Positions 43,459-51,624 of a DNA stretch of 64,000 nt are shown here, in pieces (the first letter of the stretch is position 1; every line of letters starts with the position of its first letter). The position numbers and the translations under genes are program-made. The notes beneath the pieces were generated by a model. It searched no databases. It was not told the origin of the DNA and saw only the letters and a program-made list of their open reading frames with translations. Source of the DNA: JBGPGW01 sp046349515 (GTDB lineage: Bacteria > Pseudomonadota > Alphaproteobacteria > CADEGL01); assembly GCA_046349515.1 (NCBI GenBank), contig JAXMCE010000002.1, forward strand, positions 186,001 to 250,000. Reading direction: 5' to 3'.

Positions 43459-44557
43459 CGAATCGCTCGGGGATGAGCTTCAAGGTCTCCTCCGGCCGCG
43501 GGCCGCCCGCGATCCACTCGGCGAGTACGCGCGCATGCACCGCCGCGAGCGTGACGCCGCTGTGGCAGGTCGTGGCGAAGGCGCCGGGTGCGGTCTTCGA
43601 TTGCGCATAGATCGGCAGGCCGTCGCGCGACATGATTCGAAGAGCCGCCCATGTGCGCACGATCTGGGCGTGGCGCAGCGCCGGAAAGCACGCGACCGCC
43701 CGTTCCGCGATCTTGGCAAGCACGGGAGTCGTCGTGCCGTTCTCGAACCCCACATCCTCCTGCGACTCGCCCATCATGATGCTGCCCTCCGCCGTCTGGC
43801 GGATGCTCGTGACCGTGACCTCCTCGCTCAACATCGGTTGGAGCCGCTCGGTCACGAGCACCTGGCCGCGCTGCGGCGTCACGGGCACGTTCATGCCGAG
43901 AAGGGATGCGAGCCTGCGTGTGCCGTTGCCGGCGGCGATCACGATCTTCTTCGACTGGAACGTCTCGCTGCCGGCGCGGACGCTGAACGTGCCGCTCTCG
44001 TGGCGGATGTCCTCGACCGTGCGCCCGGGTTCGTAGGCAACGCCGCGCGCGGCCAGCGCCGCATGGAGGGCGCGGACGGTATAGAGTGGATTCGCGACTC
44101 CGTCATAGGGCGTCCACGACCCGCCAAGCACGGTCGGCCCCACGGCCGGCAACATGGATTTGATCTCGGCCGCGCCGAGCATGCGGTACTCATAGCCGTC
44201 GTTGCCCGCCTGCGCGCGCAAGCGCTCCATGAGCGCGGTGCGGTCCTTGACCTCGCCCTCGCTCAGCAGCAGGTGCACGCCGCCCGTGCGCCGGTGATAG
44301 GAATCGACGCCCGTTGCATCCTTGAGCTCGGCCGCGAAGTCGCTCCAGAGGTCCGCCGAGCGCCGCGTCCATCTGACGTAATGCGGCGCGCCGTCCCCTT
44401 TCGACTGGACCCAGACAAGTCCGAAATTGCCCCGCGTCGCGCGGAAGGCCCGGTCGCCTTCGTCGAGAATCGTTATTGATCGCGTATGGCGGGACAGGCC
44501 ATAGGCGATCGCCGAGCCCACGAGCCCGCCGCCGATCACGATGATGTCGCTGTTCAT
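43436..44557 (-). CDS. DAO-family FAD amino acid dehydrogenase (HcnC/OoxB-like)
   Basis: A 373-residue FAD enzyme of the D-amino acid oxidase/glycine oxidase type and the first gene of the three-gene operon. The nucleotide motif is VIGGGLVGSAIAYGLS at about 7-22; VTPQRGQVLVTERL and CHSGVTLAAVHARVLAEW are the typical C-terminal blocks. The set probably oxidises an amino acid, sarcosine-like or opine-like compound and feeds the respiratory chain. A divergent Rieske oxygenase starts 131 bases away. Confidence 0.88.
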   Translation of the reverse strand: MNSDIIVIGGGLVGSAIAYGLSRHTRSITILDEGDRAFRATRGNFGLVWVQSKGDGAPHYVRWTRRSADLWSDFAAELKDATGVDSYHRRTGGVHLLLSEGEVKDRTALMERLRAQAGNDGYEYRMLGAAEIKSMLPAVGPTVLGGSWTPYDGVANPLYTVRALHAALAARGVAYEPGRTVEDIRHESGTFSVRAGSETFQSKKIVIAAGNGTRRLASLLGMNVPVTPQRGQVLVTERLQPMLSEEVTVTSIRQTAEGSIMMGESQEDVGFENGTTTPVLAKIAERAVACFPALRHAQIVRTWAALRIMSRDGLPIYAQSKTAPGAFATTCHSGVTLAAVHARVLAEWIAGGPRPEETLKLIPERFDVPASSH

Positions 44558-44688
44558 TCCGATGGGTCCCCGGGCCGAAGCATAGTCGAAGCGAGCGCGA
44601 CTCGTCATGTCCGTTTCGCCGGCTGCCCTCGAAATGATCTCGACCACCAGGCGCGAGGCTATAGAATTGCCTGAGAGGAGTGCTGACC

Positions 44689-45849
44689 ATGGGCCTGCCG
44701 CAGAATTTGTTCGATCCTCGACACTACGCCCGGACACGGAAGGACGTGCTCGACGCCGAGACGCTGCCGCCCTGGTGCTATGCGAGCGACGCGTTCTACC
44801 GCCGCGAGGTCGAGCGCATTTTCATGAAGACGTGGAATTTCGTGGGCCATGCCGGACGCATCCCCAATCCGGGCGACTACGTGACGCTCGATTTCGCAGG
44901 CGTCAACGTGATCCTCGTGCGCGACCGCGACGGCACACCGCGCGCCTTCGCCAATACCTGCCGGCACCGGGGCGCGGCGCTCGTCGAGGGCCAGGGCCAA
45001 TGCCGCGCCTTCAAATGCCCCTATCACGGCTGGGTCTATGGGCTCGACGGGACTCTCACCGGTGCGCCGGAGATGGACGCCACGCCCGGCTTCGACAGGG
45101 CCAAATACGGCCTCATCCCGATCAAGCTCGAGCGGATGGGCCAGTACATGTTCATCAACTTCGATTCCGAGAGCGCACCCCTCGCGCGCCATCTCGGCGA
45201 CCTCGCAACGAAGCTCGAACCCTACGCCCTTGATCGCCAGGTTCTCGTGCGCCGCACGGAGTACGACGTGGCCTGCAACTGGAAGGTCTATGTCGAGAAT
45301 TTCATGGACTACTACCACACGCCGACCGTGCACCAGAAATCGCTGGCCGCGGGCAGCCTCTCTGTCTACCACCGCACGCCGCCCACGGCCGAGCGCGGCA
45401 CGGGCGAGTACATGATGCTCTACGTGAAGCATGAGGGGAGTGCCGCACTCCTCCCGAACGCAGTCGGCCTGCCGCCCATGTCGAGCTTGACGGGGCGCGC
45501 GAAGGACGGCTCGACCTTCGCTTGCGCCTTTCCCTGCGCGCTCCTGGCCCAGACCAAGGACTGCGTCTGGTACGTCGAGATTCACCCCCGCGGACCAAAC
45601 CGGATCAAGCTCGCCGTCGGTGCCTGTTTCTTGCCCGAAGCCATCGAGCGGCCGGACTTCGAAGAAAAGCTCAAGGCCTACTACGAGCGTTGGGACGTGA
45701 GTGTCGAGGAGGACAACACCGTCAACGAGCTTCAGCAGCGAGGCATCTCTTCGCCGCTTGCGGCCGCCGGCCGCGTCTCGAACTTCGAGATCCTCTCCCA
45801 CATGCACCGCAACTGGGTGCTCGACCAGGTCATCGGCCGCGCGTCCTAG
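44689..45849 (+). CDS. Rieske aromatic-ring-hydroxylating-type oxygenase, large subunit
   Basis: A 386-residue oxygenase alpha subunit. The Rieske [2Fe-2S] motif is CRHRGAALV...CPYHGW (about 82-105). The catalytic iron site has Asn-Trp-Lys-Val and the MDYYHTPTVH histidines (about 200-211). The early LPPWCYASDAFYRREVERIF block resembles choline/glycine-betaine/carnitine monooxygenases, so an N-methylated amine substrate is plausible but not shown. The ATG at 44689 follows GAGAGGAG. No reductase subunit is adjacent. It is divergent from the flavoprotein trio. Confidence 0.87.
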   Translation: MGLPQNLFDPRHYARTRKDVLDAETLPPWCYASDAFYRREVERIFMKTWNFVGHAGRIPNPGDYVTLDFAGVNVILVRDRDGTPRAFANTCRHRGAALVEGQGQCRAFKCPYHGWVYGLDGTLTGAPEMDATPGFDRAKYGLIPIKLERMGQYMFINFDSESAPLARHLGDLATKLEPYALDRQVLVRRTEYDVACNWKVYVENFMDYYHTPTVHQKSLAAGSLSVYHRTPPTAERGTGEYMMLYVKHEGSAALLPNAVGLPPMSSLTGRAKDGSTFACAFPCALLAQTKDCVWYVEIHPRGPNRIKLAVGACFLPEAIERPDFEEKLKAYYERWDVSVEEDNTVNELQQRGISSPLAAAGRVSNFEILSHMHRNWVLDQVIGRAS

Positions 45850-45993
45850 CGGCAACGATGGCCGAGCCCGGATCGCGTCCTCATCCTTCGGCAAGTTCCG
45901 GGTGAGAGCGCGATCGTCATTCAATTGCGAAAGCGCGTTTGCTGCCTCTGCGACCCGCCCCCTATGATGCCGCGACACGTGCGGGAGGATCGC

Positions 45994-46524
45994 ATGGCTG
46001 GCCAGATCGAAAAGCGGATGAAGGCACTCGGCATCGCATTGCCGCCGGCTGCCAAGGCCATCGGCCTTTATGCCTCCCATGTCGTGACCGGCAATCAGGT
46101 GTGGTCCTGCCAAGGCTCGCTTCATGGCGAGGAGCTGCGCTATTGCGGCCGGCTCGGCCAGGATCTGTCGGTCGCCGACGGCCAGGCGGCCGCGCGCCTC
46201 ACCGCCCTCAACCTTCTCATGCAGGTGAAGGATGCCTGCGGCGGCGACCTCGACCGGCTGCGCAAGGTGGTGCGGCTCGTCGGCTACATCAACGCGACGC
46301 CGGAATTCACCCAGTTCACCCAGGTCATGAACGGCGCGTCCGAGGTCCTCATCGCGATCCTGGGCGAGGCGGGGCGGAGCGCCAGAGTCGCGGTCGGCTG
46401 CAGCTCGCTCCCGGCCAACCTCGCGGTCGAGATCGACGGCGTGTTCGAAATTGCCCCGAAGCGCCGAAAAGCCGCTGCCCGGACGAAACGGCCGCCCCTG
46501 GGCGGACGCCGAAGGAATCGCTAG
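45994..46524 (+). CDS. RidA-family protein
   Basis: A 176-residue YjgF/RidA-fold protein, longer than the archetypal 130 residues owing to extra N- and C-terminal parts (the tail is basic). The reactive-site Arg is in SARVAVGCSSLPANLAVEID. RidA-type proteins hydrolyse reactive imines/enamines from amino acid oxidation, fitting the oxidoreductase neighbours. The ATG at 45994 has GGGAGGA just upstream; an earlier ATG at 45925 does not look conserved. Confidence 0.85.
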   Translation: MAGQIEKRMKALGIALPPAAKAIGLYASHVVTGNQVWSCQGSLHGEELRYCGRLGQDLSVADGQAAARLTALNLLMQVKDACGGDLDRLRKVVRLVGYINATPEFTQFTQVMNGASEVLIAILGEAGRSARVAVGCSSLPANLAVEIDGVFEIAPKRRKAAARTKRPPLGGRRRNR

Positions 46525-46563
46525 AATTCGCGCATCAGGCGCGCAAGCGGATGGAGGACGGCG

Positions 46564-47349
46564 GTGGCGACGGACATGGTGCGGAAAGGCTCGGTCTCGA
46601 AGAAGCAGCACGAGATGAGCCAGGAGGAGTGGAACACTCGGGTCGACCTGGCCGCGTGCTACCGGCTGGTCGCGCTTTACGGCATGACCGATCTCGATGC
46701 GACTCACATCTCCGCGCGCGATCCCCACAATCCAAAGCAGTTCTTCCTCAACCCCTACGGCCTCCTCTTCGATGAGATCACGGCAAGCTCGCTCGTGAAG
46801 TGCGATCTCGACGGTCATATCATCGACAGCGAGCACAGTCTGAACATGGCCGGTTACACCATCCACAGCGCGGTCCTCGCCGCGCGTTCGGATGCGGGCT
46901 GCGTCGTCCACACGCATACGCGCGCAGGCATGGCGGTCTCGGCCCAGCGCGAGGGACTCCTGCCCATCACGCAGACGGCGCTGCGGTTCTATCGCAATCT
47001 GTCGTACCACGACTACGAAGGCATCGCGGAGGACGAGGACGAGAAAGCCCGCCTCGTTCGCGATCTCGGCAAGAGCCAAGCCATGATCCTGAAGAACCAC
47101 GGCTTGCTCACCTGCGGGCGCACGGTTGGCGAGGCCTGGGTACTCATCCATGACCTCGAGAAGGCCTGCCAGTCGCAGGTCGACGCGCAGTCCGGCGGCG
47201 CGGACCTGTGCGTCCCCTCGAAGGACGTCTGCGAGCGGACGGCCGACCAGTACCAGGTCTATTCGAGCGGCAACCGGATTCCGGGCGAGCGCGCCTGGCC
47301 CGCGCATTTGCGCAAGCTCGACCGGATCGACGCGTCCTACCGGACGTAA
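46564..47349 (+). CDS. Class II aldolase/adducin family protein (copy 1)
   Basis: A 261-residue zinc-dependent aldolase-type protein. The metal-binding His pair lies in VVHTHTRAGM (about 118-127), with YTIHSAVLAAR before it and LKNHGLLTCGRTV after. The start is GTG at 46564, six bases after GGAGG. It is about half-identical by eye with its neighbour at 47376-48158. Many such bacterial proteins have unknown substrates; some are fuculose/ribulose phosphate aldolases or epimerases. Confidence 0.88.
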   Translation: MATDMVRKGSVSKKQHEMSQEEWNTRVDLAACYRLVALYGMTDLDATHISARDPHNPKQFFLNPYGLLFDEITASSLVKCDLDGHIIDSEHSLNMAGYTIHSAVLAARSDAGCVVHTHTRAGMAVSAQREGLLPITQTALRFYRNLSYHDYEGIAEDEDEKARLVRDLGKSQAMILKNHGLLTCGRTVGEAWVLIHDLEKACQSQVDAQSGGADLCVPSKDVCERTADQYQVYSSGNRIPGERAWPAHLRKLDRIDASYRT

Positions 47350-47375
47350 CCGGCCGGCCACCAGGAACAACCACC

Positions 47376-48158
47376 ATGACATCAGACCCCGCCAGCGTCT
47401 CGCGCAGCATGAAGCTGCGAAGCTCCGTGAGTGAGGAGGAGTGGCAGGCGCGCGTCGATCTCGCCGCCTGCTATCGCCTCATCGCCTACTACGACATCAC
47501 GGATCTGACCTTCACGCACATCTCCGCGCGCGTGCCGGGGGAGAACGGCAATTTTCTTCTCAACCCTTTCCACATGATGTTCGAGGAGATCACGGCGTCC
47601 TCCCTCGTCAAGCTCGACGCGGAAGGCAAGATCCTCGACGACACTCCCTACACCTACAATCCGGCGGGCTACACGATCCACAGCGCTGTCCTGGCCGCGC
47701 GGCCGGACGTGACGTGCGTCCTCCACACCCATTCGACGGCGGGCATGGCTGTCGCGTCCATGGAATGCGGCCTCCTGCCGCTCACCCAAACGTCGCTTCG
47801 CTTCCACAAGGCGCTGGCCTACCACGACTACGAGGGTGCCGCGCTCGACCTCGACGAGCGCCCCCGGCTCGCGCGCGACCTCGGCACCGAATATGCGATG
47901 ATCTTGCGCAATCACGGCCTCCTGACCGTCGGGCGCACGATCGCCGAGGCCTTCGTCCTGATGCATCGCCTCGAATCGGCCTGCCGCGCCCAGGTGCAGG
48001 CACAGGCCGCAGGCACGAAGCTCATCGAATTGTCGGAGAATGTGCGCAACCACGCGGCAGGACAGTTCCAGGCCACGATGAAGACGCCGTTCGGCGACCG
48101 CGAATGGCCGTCCCTTCGCCGCATGATGGATCGGCTCGATCCAAGCTACAAAATGTAG
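47376..48158 (+). CDS. Class II aldolase/adducin family protein (copy 2)
   Basis: A 260-residue paralog of the preceding gene, 26 bases downstream. The same motif order is present: NPAGYTIHSAVLAAR, VLHTHSTAGM (metal His pair), YHDYEG, LRNHGLLTVGRTI. The ATG at 47376 fits an AGGA site. The tandem copies may act on related substrates or form a heteromer. Neither copy shows an accessory kinase or isomerase that would name a sugar pathway. Confidence 0.88.
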   Translation: MTSDPASVSRSMKLRSSVSEEEWQARVDLAACYRLIAYYDITDLTFTHISARVPGENGNFLLNPFHMMFEEITASSLVKLDAEGKILDDTPYTYNPAGYTIHSAVLAARPDVTCVLHTHSTAGMAVASMECGLLPLTQTSLRFHKALAYHDYEGAALDLDERPRLARDLGTEYAMILRNHGLLTVGRTIAEAFVLMHRLESACRAQVQAQAAGTKLIELSENVRNHAAGQFQATMKTPFGDREWPSLRRMMDRLDPSYKM

Positions 48159-48746
48159 CCAGCGCCCTTTTTCGCCGACCTTAGTGGCGATTGGCGCATA
48201 TCCTACTTGGCTCATTTCGACATCCCAAACTAGATACGGCAGATGCGCCGCAGTGGCGAGCGGAGGCGACGCGCGGAGCGATCGCATCGGCGCCGATGGC
48301 TCCTGACGTTCCGCGCTGATCCATGTTGGATTCCGCGTCGATGATGGCTTGAAAGCGCACCACCCCTGTCCGCCCGTGAAACACCCGGACACTCCGAGGA
48401 CACCGGAATGCGTCGGTGAAGGCCGCGGTGCGCGCAGTTGGCCGCATGATTCGGCCCCATGAAGCGACACGATCGGTTCGATACCGCACGTCCAAGAACA
48501 AAATTCGGTTCACGCGCGACACAATTCAGTCGGCTCAAGACATATTGTTGCGCGCGGGCGAAAACATCGCGTGCGGTGAAAACATTTTCGGCTCGCTAAG
48601 AACAAATTTGTGCGCCCGGCACCGACGGCACAGATCTTGCCTACGAACTTTTGACTTCAATCGAGCCCGGGAAATACCTACGTCCAGCGTACCAACAAAA
48701 AATTTCCTTCACCAACCAAACCGGGCCGGACAGGAGGCAATGGGTC
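48159..48746. other. Intergenic region upstream of heme peroxidase
   Basis: I find no convincing gene in this 588-base region. Its right half is AT-rich compared with the rest of the window. It holds a direct repeat GAAAACAT at 48560-48567 and 48578-48585 (spaced by 18), the palindrome ACAAATTTGT at 48602-48611, and a TTGACT at 48651-48656 that may be a -35 box. Together they look like a regulatory region for the peroxidase. Confidence 0.4.
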
Positions 48747-50720
48747 ATGAAGCTTTTCAACGGCGTTTTCGGACCACGCGCAGGCGGACTGCACGGTGAG
48801 CTCGACAACCTGCAGAACGACTATGACAGCGCGGGACATCTGCGCCTCCGCTTCCTGACGGACCATTCCTTTCTGCGTCCGCACCAGATGGAGTACCGGA
48901 CGATCGATGGTTCGCACAACAACCTGAAGCATGCGAATCTCAACGCGACCGGCACGGACTTCACGCGGATCGGCCCCGCTCATTTTTCCGACGGCGTCGA
49001 CTCCATGCACTACGGTCCCAATCCGCGCATGATCAGCAATGTCGTGGTCGACGGCCACGGCGACCTGCCGAATTCCGAAGGACTGTCGGGCATGATGTAC
49101 GCCTGGGGCCAGTTCATCGATCACGATCTCGATCTCATGAATTCGGACGGTGTCCACCACATCGACATCACGATTCCGGCAGGCGATCCCAATTTTGCGG
49201 CCGGATCCGTCATTTCGATGACCCGCGCCATCATCGATCCCGCGACGGGACATGACGGAAAGCCTGCGACCGCGGTCAATTTCATTACCGGCTGGCTCGA
49301 CGGCTCCATGGTCTACGGCTCCGACCAAGCGACGGCCGACAGCCTGCGTCTCGCCGACGGCCACATGAAGACCTCGGCCGGAGACAATCTGCCGATCGTC
49401 AACGGCATGTTCGCCGCAGGCGACGTGCGCGCGCAGGAGAATCCCGACCTGACGGCGCTTCAAACCCTGTTCGTTCGCGAGCACAACTACCAGGTCGACA
49501 AGCTGCACGCGGAACATCCGGACTGGACAGGCGATCATCTGTATCAACAAGCGCGCGCGATCGTTGGTGCGGAAATCGCGCATATCACGTACTCGGAGTT
49601 CCTGCCGCACCTCTTGGGTCCACACGCGATTACGCCGTATCACGGCTACAATCCGCACGTCGATCCGACCATCTCGGAGGAGTTCGCGGGCGCGGCTTAT
49701 CGGTTCGGGCATTCCATCGTCTCGGCCGAACTCACCAAGATCGGCGAACAGGGCCAGGAGCTGGGGTCGGACGACCTGAAAGACGCTTTCTTCCAAGCGC
49801 CGGCGGGCTTCGAGGCCAATGGCGGCGCCGACGCGCTGCTGCGCCATTTGGGCGGCGACCTGTCGAACGCGCTCGATGTCCACATCGTGGACGACTTGCG
49901 GAACTTCCTCAACGCTCCGCCCGCCGCCATGGACTTGGCAGCGATCAACATCCAGCGCGGTCACGATCTCGGTCTCGGCACACTCAACGAGACGCGAATC
50001 GCATTGGGGCTCCACCCCTATACAAGCTTTGATCAGATCACCCACGACCACACCACGGCCGATGCGCTGCGCGTTGCCTACGGCAACGACATCAACACGG
50101 TCGATCTGTGGACCGGCGGACTCGCCGAGGACCACATGCCGGGCGCGATGATCGGCGAGACCTTCGGTCGGATCATCGCGGATCAGTTCGAAGCGCTCCG
50201 CGACGGCGACCGCCTCTGGTACGAGAACCAGGGCTTTGATCCAAAGACGCTGGATGAGATCGAGCACACGACTCTGAGCGACATCATCCTGCGCGACACC
50301 AACACCGACCACATGCAGCCCGATGCTTTCGTGTACTACGATCGTCACAGCGGCACGGCGGGCGGCATCGCGTCCGAAAATCCCAACGCGCCTCAGCTCG
50401 TGATCGGCTCGGACGGGATCGATACGCTCGTCGGCGGCCCCCAGGGCGACTACCTCGTCGCCGGCCATGGGACCCAGACCCTGACCGGCAATGGCGGCCC
50501 GGACGTGTTCGTCTTCGACCGTGGCCCCGTGAACGCCACCATCACGGATTTCCATCCCGGCCAAGACAAGCTGGAGATCGATCACCTGACGACCGCCGAT
50601 CTGCAGAGCGCGCAGATCCACGCGGATCACGGCAATACGGTGCTCGACGTCGCCCAGGACCACATCACGCTCGTGGGCGTCAATCCGCTCCAGCTGAACC
50701 CGCACGACTTCATCATCTAG
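48747..50720 (+). CDS. Animal-type heme peroxidase with RTX-like C-terminus
   Basis: A 657-residue peroxidase of the myeloperoxidase/peroxidasin superfamily. The distal His126 lies in WGQFIDHDLDL, the catalytic Arg244 in LFVREHN and the proximal His322 in FRFGH-like YRFGHSIVS. The C-terminal 80 residues carry degenerate RTX repeats (GSDGIDTLVGGPQGDYLVAG, GNGGPDVFVF) and a serralysin-type end, so secretion by a type I system is likely. There is no N-terminal signal. The start at 48747 has AGGAGG nine bases upstream. Base composition looks lower in GC than the neighbours, hinting at transfer. Confidence 0.87.
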   Translation: MKLFNGVFGPRAGGLHGELDNLQNDYDSAGHLRLRFLTDHSFLRPHQMEYRTIDGSHNNLKHANLNATGTDFTRIGPAHFSDGVDSMHYGPNPRMISNVVVDGHGDLPNSEGLSGMMYAWGQFIDHDLDLMNSDGVHHIDITIPAGDPNFAAGSVISMTRAIIDPATGHDGKPATAVNFITGWLDGSMVYGSDQATADSLRLADGHMKTSAGDNLPIVNGMFAAGDVRAQENPDLTALQTLFVREHNYQVDKLHAEHPDWTGDHLYQQARAIVGAEIAHITYSEFLPHLLGPHAITPYHGYNPHVDPTISEEFAGAAYRFGHSIVSAELTKIGEQGQELGSDDLKDAFFQAPAGFEANGGADALLRHLGGDLSNALDVHIVDDLRNFLNAPPAAMDLAAINIQRGHDLGLGTLNETRIALGLHPYTSFDQITHDHTTADALRVAYGNDINTVDLWTGGLAEDHMPGAMIGETFGRIIADQFEALRDGDRLWYENQGFDPKTLDEIEHTTLSDIILRDTNTDHMQPDAFVYYDRHSGTAGGIASENPNAPQLVIGSDGIDTLVGGPQGDYLVAGHGTQTLTGNGGPDVFVFDRGPVNATITDFHPGQDKLEIDHLTTADLQSAQIHADHGNTVLDVAQDHITLVGVNPLQLNPHDFII

Positions 50721-50732
50721 CGGGAGCTGGAA

Positions 50733-50772
50733 GAAAAAACTGGACCGAGCCCGCAGCTCACGGGCTCGGTCC
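50733..50772 (-). terminator. Rho-independent terminator for mtgA (possibly also for the peroxidase)
   Basis: A 12-bp perfect stem (50742-50753 with 50761-50772) with a seven-base loop is followed on the minus strand by a run of T residues (A-rich on the plus strand near 50733-50739). It lies between the peroxidase stop and the convergent mtgA stop. Confidence 0.75.
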
Positions 50773-50877
50773 TTGAACCCAAGTCGAGGCGCCAAGCCGG
50801 GCGCGATGAGCCGTGCATACCGATCGCGCGCGGGACGTGCTTTACCGGCATTCCCGTAACAGCGCGGCACCTGCCGC

Positions 50878-51561
50878 TCAGCGGGTGCAGCTCGTCATCT
50901 GATCGTCCATACGGTCGCGGATGATCGCCGCGCGTTGCACGACATAGGGCCCGGGCGCGCTGGCCGACCACTCGCGCGGGTTGGGGAGGATCGCCGCCAG
51001 GAGCGAAGCCTGCTGGCGGGTGAGTCGCGCCGCTGTCACGCCGAACGCGCGGCGCGCGGCGGCCTCGGCCCCATAGACGCCCTCATCCCACTCGATGATG
51101 TTGAGATAGACCTCGATGATGCGGCGCTTGGGCCAGGCCAGTTCCAGCGAATAGGTGATGGGCACCTCGATGGCCTTGCGGATGAAGCCGCCGCCCGGCC
51201 AGAGGAACAGGTTGCGGGCCGTCTGCATGGTGATCGTGCTGGCGCCGCGGAGGCGTCCCTTCCGCTCATATTCCTCGACAGCATCCTTGACCGCCGACCA
51301 GTCGACGCCGCCATGGATGCAGAACCGGTTGTCCTCCGCCGCGATGACGGCGCGGATGAGCTCGTGAGAGATGCGGCTCAAGGGAACCGAGCGATGATCG
51401 ATCTCGCCCACTTCAGGGAGGCGGATCAGCATGAGCGGTGTCAGCGGCGGATCGACGAAGCGATAGAGCGCCACGAGACCGAGCCAAAAGACGAGGACGA
51501 CGGCGATGGCGATGCCAATCAGCCGGACCGCTCCCCGCAAGAATGCGCGGAAGACCGCCAT
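50878..51561 (-). CDS. mtgA: Monofunctional biosynthetic peptidoglycan transglycosylase
   Basis: A 227-residue GT51 glycosyltransferase that polymerises lipid II. An N-terminal membrane anchor (about 10-33) precedes the catalytic motif AAEDNRFCIHGGVDW (Glu at about 76), then GASTITMQTARNLFLWPGG, and further family motifs KRRIIEVYLNIIEWDEGVYG and LTRQQASLLAAILPNP. The enzyme lacks a transpeptidase domain, as expected for MtgA. It is followed by a terminator and preceded by glpD-like genes. Confidence 0.95.
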   Translation of the reverse strand: MAVFRAFLRGAVRLIGIAIAVVLVFWLGLVALYRFVDPPLTPLMLIRLPEVGEIDHRSVPLSRISHELIRAVIAAEDNRFCIHGGVDWSAVKDAVEEYERKGRLRGASTITMQTARNLFLWPGGGFIRKAIEVPITYSLELAWPKRRIIEVYLNIIEWDEGVYGAEAAARRAFGVTAARLTRQQASLLAAILPNPREWSASAPGPYVVQRAAIIRDRMDDQMTSCTR

Positions 51562-51624
51562 CCGCCCGTTAGGCGCTCATGCCCGAAAAGATATCGCGGC
51601 CGCCCGAGTCCCCCGTGCCATGCC

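Noticed and set aside
44659..47382. 907-codon open frame opposite the Rieske, RidA and aldolase genes
   Set aside because: It spans several real genes and their gaps on the other strand; no conserved motif is visible.
48159..48600. Small ORFs in the gap before the peroxidase
   Set aside because: Several short open frames exist on both strands, but they lack ribosome sites, have no recognisable motifs and overlap one another.
48678..50870. Long open frame antisense to the heme peroxidase
   Set aside because: Composition is that of a shadow frame, with no domains, and the plus strand has all catalytic motifs of a peroxidase.
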